The position numbers were made by a program, and so were the translations under genes. Under the pieces are notes generated by a model. That model saw only the letters and a program-made list of their open reading frames with translations. It was not told the DNA's origin and ran no database searches. From positions 1 through 9,833 of the forward strand of contig JAMONC010000210.1 in the NCBI GenBank assembly GCA_027066725.1: a stretch of DNA of 9,833 bases. Direction: 5' to 3'. This DNA comes from Desulfobacterales bacterium (GTDB taxonomy: Bacteria; Desulfobacterota; Dissulfuribacteria; Dissulfuribacterales; JAMONC01). Shown piece by piece: positions 7,408 to 9,833 of this stretch. The stretch's first letter is position 1, and every line of letters starts with the position of its first letter.

Positions 7408-7803
7408 ATGGAAGATAAGATTACAATTTACAATGCATCTGAATGCACCTTTTTAGACCCTTCTTCCATCTTAGATGAGATAAGAAATAATCCTAATATA
7501 AAAAAAGCGGGGATGATACTTTTACACAATGGTATTGTCCGTGCATTTGCAAGAAATGGTTTACCAATTACAAAAATTAAGACCTATGTAGATAGAGAAA
7601 AATTAAAACAAATTTTAAAAGAAGCATTAGATATGAAAGGGATAGTTGATGTACGTGTTGTAATTCGTGAGGGAGATCTAAAAATAGGAGAAGATATGAT
7701 GCTTCTTGCAGTATGTGGAGATATAAGAGAAAATGTTATTAAATGCCTTAGCAAAACTTTAGATCGTATAAAAAAAGAGGCTATTTCTAAAGTGGAGCAT
7801 TAA
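7408..7803 (+). CDS. moaE: MoaE-like protein (molybdopterin synthase large-subunit family, divergent)
   Basis: A 131-residue soluble protein aligning by motif with MoaE, the catalytic subunit that, with MoaD, inserts sulfur into precursor Z to give molybdopterin. Matches are GMILLHNGIVR (35-45, in place of the usual AVVTFxGxVR), EGDLKIGED (88-96, for HRxGxLxxGE), GDIREN (104-109, for AHRxxAF) and LDRIKKEA plus K128 (118-128, for the DxLK...PxWKxE end). The first HR pair is reduced to R87 preceded by isoleucine. The AHR histidine is isoleucine. The PIWKKE ending is absent, although K122 could correspond to the first catalytic lysine. From memory, short MoaE-annotated proteins with HNGxVR and GDIREN occur in Desulfobacterota; this was not checked. 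No moaD or other molybdenum-cofactor gene is in the window. Its stop lies two bases before the aldolase ATG, implying translational coupling. Fold call fairly secure; activity as molybdopterin synthase doubtful. Confidence 0.75.
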   Translation: MEDKITIYNASECTFLDPSSILDEIRNNPNIKKAGMILLHNGIVRAFARNGLPITKIKTYVDREKLKQILKEALDMKGIVDVRVVIREGDLKIGEDMMLLAVCGDIRENVIKCLSKTLDRIKKEAISKVEH

Positions 7804-7805
7804 TA

Positions 7806-8381
7806 ATGCAGGAATATAAAATAAAAGAAAAAATTTCTCATGCCTGTCATTTATTGCATTCTATAAGATTGGTATGCGGGGCAAGCGGTAATATAAGTGT
7901 AAGATATAAAAACAAGATATTTCTAACTCCAACTGGAAGGCACAAAGGTTTTGTAACTCCTGAAGAAATAGTTACTTTAGATATAGAAGGTAATATTATA
8001 GAAGGTAAAGGAAAGCCTTCTTGTGAACTTCCAATGCATCTTGCAATATATAAAACATGCAAAGATGTACAAGCAATAGTACATGCCCATCCTCCCTGGG
8101 TACTATCTTTAGACCTAGCGAATAAAAAAATAGATCCTTCCATACTTGTAGAAACAGCCATATTCTTTAAAAAAATTCCTATAGTAGAATACTTTCCTCC
8201 TGGCAGTAAAGAACTTGCACAAGCAGTTTCTGCTGAAGCTCAAAAAGCGCCTATAATTATACTGTCAAAACATGGAGCAATTTCTTATGCTGATCACCTT
8301 GAAAGGGCTATAGAATATATGGAATATCTAGAACATGCTGCCCAAATTCATACACTAACTAATATTATGAAAGAGGCTTAA
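7806..8381 (+). CDS. Class II aldolase / adducin family protein (FucA-like)
   Basis: A 191-residue zinc-dependent aldolase-fold protein. The phosphate-binding residues are in GASGNISVR (25-33) and LTPTG (40-44). The catalytic glutamate is E74 in SCELPMH (72-78). The zinc histidines are H93 and H95 in HAHPP (93-97) and H156 in SKHGAIS (154-160). These positions correspond to E73, H92, H94 and H155 of E. coli L-fuculose-1-phosphate aldolase, so the active site looks complete. The family includes fuculose-, rhamnulose- and ribulose-phosphate aldolases/epimerases and methylthioribulose-phosphate dehydratase, and sequence alone does not pick the substrate. Length is slightly short of FucA (about 215). 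GGAG at 7794-7797 precedes the ATG by eight bases, and the MoaE-like stop is two bases upstream, so the two genes share a message. Its last 17 bases overlap the end of the convergent LD-carboxypeptidase gene. Confidence 0.87.
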   Translation: MQEYKIKEKISHACHLLHSIRLVCGASGNISVRYKNKIFLTPTGRHKGFVTPEEIVTLDIEGNIIEGKGKPSCELPMHLAIYKTCKDVQAIVHAHPPWVLSLDLANKKIDPSILVETAIFFKKIPIVEYFPPGSKELAQAVSAEAQKAPIIILSKHGAISYADHLERAIEYMEYLEHAAQIHTLTNIMKEA

Positions 8382-9255
8382 GAATAGCAATATCCTCTGT
8401 AGCATCTAGTTCATACTTTTTACCAAGTACTACAGGGAAGTTATCTTTATGATGCCCTATTGGGAAATTAAAAGCAATGGGAATAGAAAGATGTCCTAGG
8501 CGTTCTTCTAATAACTTAGGTAAAAGCTCTTCATACATACCGATTTCTGATATATGTCCAATAACTATACCTGACAATTTATTTAGACGCTTAGAAGACA
8601 AAAGATGGGTAATCATTCTATCAATTCTATAAAGTGCCTCATGATGATCCTCTATTAATAAAATAGCCCCATTCCAAGGAGGTTCATGTGGAGTTGCAAG
8701 AAGATGACAGAGACAAGTTAAATTACCTCCTATTATAGGACCTATAGACCTTCCTTTAATCAAGCTCTCACCCTGTAATAACGGAGCTTTACCTGTATGT
8801 AATAATTTTAAAAGAGCCTCTTGTGCCCTATTAGAAGTATTGCTAAAGGTTGTTATAAGAGGTCCATGAATAGGGGTTAGTCCATAGCTTAATAACTTAG
8901 AGAAAAAAAATGTACAATCACTAAAACCAACAATTTGGGGGTAAGTTGAAACATCTTTTATGATATTCCAATCAAATATATCTAACCATCTAGAAGAGCC
9001 ATATCCTCCCCTTACACACCAAATGATTTGGATATTTCTGTCGCACAAAAGTCTTTTAAAGATATCTGCTCTTTCTTTATCTTCTCCCCATAAATATGGA
9101 AAAGTCCCTATCTTATTATTTACAATAATATCTACACATATTCCTCTATCTTTTAATATTTTTATTGTAGAGTCTAAGTCCTTAATATCTGAAGGACTAG
9201 AAGGAAAAAAAATAGCTGCCTTTTTCTCATGTATTCTACTTAAGTTAGACATCAT
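8365..9255 (-). CDS. ldcA: LD-carboxypeptidase, peptidase family S66 (LdcA/MccF-like)
   Basis: A 296-residue cytoplasmic serine peptidase. LdcA enzymes remove the terminal D-alanine from recycled murein tetrapeptides; MccF relatives cleave microcin C-type conjugates. The family features are CVRGGYGSSR (80-89), the nucleophile elbow VGFSDCT (109-115, with S112), HGPL (130-133), GPIIGGNLTCLCHL (172-185), LLIEDHHEALYRIDR (199-213, catalytic E202), and PIGHHKDNFPVVLG (265-278, catalytic H268 most likely). The Ser-Glu-His triad is therefore complete. No signal peptide is present, which suits a recycling enzyme. The start is uncertain by one codon: ATG at 9255 or at 9252. AAGGA sits three bases from the first and six from the second, favouring 9252. 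Two runs of eight T occur in the coding strand (8903-8910 and 9205-9212). The gene converges on, and overlaps by 17 bases, the aldolase gene, and is divergent from the J-domain gene. LdcA role favoured over MccF because no microcin genes are near. Confidence 0.92.
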   Translation of the reverse strand: MMSNLSRIHEKKAAIFFPSSPSDIKDLDSTIKILKDRGICVDIIVNNKIGTFPYLWGEDKERADIFKRLLCDRNIQIIWCVRGGYGSSRWLDIFDWNIIKDVSTYPQIVGFSDCTFFFSKLLSYGLTPIHGPLITTFSNTSNRAQEALLKLLHTGKAPLLQGESLIKGRSIGPIIGGNLTCLCHLLATPHEPPWNGAILLIEDHHEALYRIDRMITHLLSSKRLNKLSGIVIGHISEIGMYEELLPKLLEERLGHLSIPIAFNFPIGHHKDNFPVVLGKKYELDATEDIAILKPLS

Positions 9256-9271
9256 TCTTCCTTTATAAAAC

Positions 9272-9299
9272 TTGACAACTTATTACTAGTTATTATTTT
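9272..9299 (+). promoter_or_regulatory. Promoter of the J-domain chaperone gene
   Basis: A perfect -35 box TTGACA (9272-9277) is followed after 16 bases by TATTTT (9294-9299, 4/6 to TATAAT). Transcription would start near 9306, leaving a leader of about 50 bases. The box pair looks like a housekeeping-sigma promoter. No sigma-32-type promoter and no complete CIRCE operator are seen. Confidence 0.5.
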
Positions 9300-9320
9300 C
9301 GAATTGGTATCTAAAGGCAA
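9292..9320 (-). promoter_or_regulatory. Candidate promoter of the LD-carboxypeptidase gene
   Basis: On the minus strand TTGCCT (9320-9315, 4/6) and AATAAT (9297-9292, 5/6) are spaced by exactly 17 bases. Transcription would start near 9285, about 30 bases before the ATG pair. Its -10 box overlaps the -10 box of the divergent chaperone promoter, so the two promoters would compete for RNA polymerase. Confidence 0.4.
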
Positions 9321-9334
9321 TAATTATGCCAATT
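9302..9334. promoter_or_regulatory. Operator-like inverted repeat in the divergent ldcA / J-protein gap
   Basis: AATTGGTAT (9302-9310) and ATGCCAATT (9326-9334) are reverse complements at eight of nine positions, with centres about 24 bases apart, close to two helical turns apart. An inner GGCA...TGCC pair (9316-9319, 9327-9330) also exists. The repeat covers the predicted chaperone transcription start and the -35 of the opposite promoter, as a repressor site would. No regulator gene is nearby to name. Confidence 0.35.
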
Positions 9335-9351
9335 TTTGTCATAAAGGAGTG
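9330..9351 (+). ncRNA. Possible fourU-type RNA thermometer over the J-protein ribosome binding site
   Basis: In the leader, C9330-A9331 and U9333-U9337 can pair with A9344-G9349 and U9350-G9351 (one A-G mismatch at 9332/9349), closing a 6-base loop. The pairs at U9333-U9336 against 9348-9345 are U-A, U-G, U-G, U-A, the arrangement of fourU thermometers, and they bury AAGGAG entirely. Such a weak stem would melt on warming and free the ribosome binding site, fitting a chaperone gene. U-runs are common in AT-rich DNA, so chance is a real alternative. Confidence 0.3.
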
Positions 9352-9356
9352 CTGTC

Positions 9357-9833
9357 ATGGCAGGAAAAGATTACTATAAAATTCTTGGTGTGTCACGAAA
9401 CGCCAGTCAAGAAGAAATAAAAAAAGCATATAGAAAACTGGCGTTAAAATATCATCCAGATAAAAACAGAGGTAATAAAGAAGCAGAAGAAAAATTTAAG
9501 GAAATAAATGAGGCTTATGCTGTTTTAAGTGATCCAGAAAAAAGAAGACAATATGATACATTTGGTTCTAGCGAATTTCATAAGAAATTCTCTCAAGAGG
9601 ATATATTTAGAAACTTTGACTTCTCTAGTGTATTTAGAGACGCTGGAATTGGAGGAGACTTTTTTAGTCGGGTATTCTTCTCCGGCGGTGCATCCCATGC
9701 AGGTTCAATGTCTTTTGATGAAATATTTAGGGAAATATTTAATACAGGTTCAGAGTATCATTCTTATTCTAATGGATATTCAAATTATGGGGGAACTTGT
9801 GGTAGATCAAGAAGATGTGGCGATTCTGGTTTT
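9357..9833 (+). CDS. dnaJ: J-domain co-chaperone (DnaJ/CbpA type), N-terminal part
   Basis: The first 159 codons of a DnaJ-family protein; the rest lies beyond the right edge. Residues 4-70 are a complete J domain: KDYYKILGV, IKKAYRKLALKYHPDKN with the HPD tripeptide at 33-35 that stimulates DnaK ATPase, FKEINEAYAVLSDPEKRRQYD, then F-G. From about 75 the sequence is a glycine/phenylalanine-rich linker with several DIF-like motifs (EDIFRNF, SSVFRDA, DEIFREIF) and a Gly/Ser/Tyr-rich end. No CxxCxGxG zinc-finger repeat has appeared by residue 159, so type I DnaJ and zinc-free CbpA/DnaJ-B forms remain open; only two cysteines, in CGRSRRC, are visible. The ATG at 9357 has AAAGGAGT six bases upstream. 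Transcription probably comes from TTGACA/TATTTT at 9272-9299, with a possible thermosensor in the leader. Neither dnaK nor grpE is in the window. Confidence 0.93.
   Translation, partial: MAGKDYYKILGVSRNASQEEIKKAYRKLALKYHPDKNRGNKEAEEKFKEINEAYAVLSDPEKRRQYDTFGSSEFHKKFSQEDIFRNFDFSSVFRDAGIGGDFFSRVFFSGGASHAGSMSFDEIFREIFNTGSEYHSYSNGYSNYGGTCGRSRRCGDSGF

Noticed and set aside
7847..8161. Minus-strand open frame within the aldolase gene.
   Set aside because: The plus-strand aldolase has a complete active site; this frame is its shadow.
8960..9268. Plus-strand open frame opposite the LD-carboxypeptidase gene.
   Set aside because: It is antisense to conserved S66 motifs and has no ribosome binding site.
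9346..9354. GAGTGCT next to the J-protein start, resembling the right half of a CIRCE heat-shock operator.
   Set aside because: The left half (TTAGCACTC, nine bases upstream) is absent, and the match is largely the ribosome binding site itself.

Overview
The window is AT-rich (about one-third GC by eye), gene-dense and entirely chromosomal in character. It encodes ten proteins, two of them cut by the window edges. No rRNA, tRNA, CRISPR array, insertion sequence or phage gene was seen. The gene set (GlnE, lytic-recycling LD-carboxypeptidase, Cfa, a membrane-anchored periplasmic-type TPR protein) indicates a Gram-negative bacterium. The divergent MoaE-like protein and the overall mix fit a low-GC, probably anaerobic member of Desulfobacterota or a neighbouring phylum. 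That placement is inference; the sequence does not fix genus or species.

Left part (1-4769), all minus strand. glnE (1869-4769) comes first and is followed by a weak terminator and a candidate promoter. A two-gene glycan unit then runs leftwards: a GT4 glycosyltransferase (663-1712) and, 20 bases on, a glycogen-debranching-type amylo-alpha-1,6-glucosidase (from 642, running off the left edge). GlnE adenylylates and deadenylylates glutamine synthetase. The GT4/debranching pair probably acts on storage or other alpha-glucan.

Middle part (4770-8381), plus strand. A promoter in the divergent gap from glnE drives cfa (cyclopropane-fatty-acid synthase), a small FMN-type flavin reductase and a single-pass TPR protein. 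After a 65-base gap holding a hairpin come a MoaE-like protein and, two bases later, a class II aldolase/FucA-like protein.

Right part (8365-9833). A minus-strand LD-carboxypeptidase (peptidase S66) overlaps the aldolase tail to tail by 17 bases. It is divergent from a plus-strand J-domain chaperone gene that runs off the right edge. The 101-base gap between them is the most information-dense non-coding stretch: two overlapping divergent promoters, an operator-like inverted repeat, and a possible fourU-type RNA thermometer over the chaperone ribosome-binding site.

No obvious new multi-gene system is visible. The best leads are the candidate thermometer, the Cfa/flavin-reductase/TPR operon, the divergent MoaE-like protein coupled to an aldolase, and the repeated use of G-rich (wobble) Shine-Dalgarno sequences.
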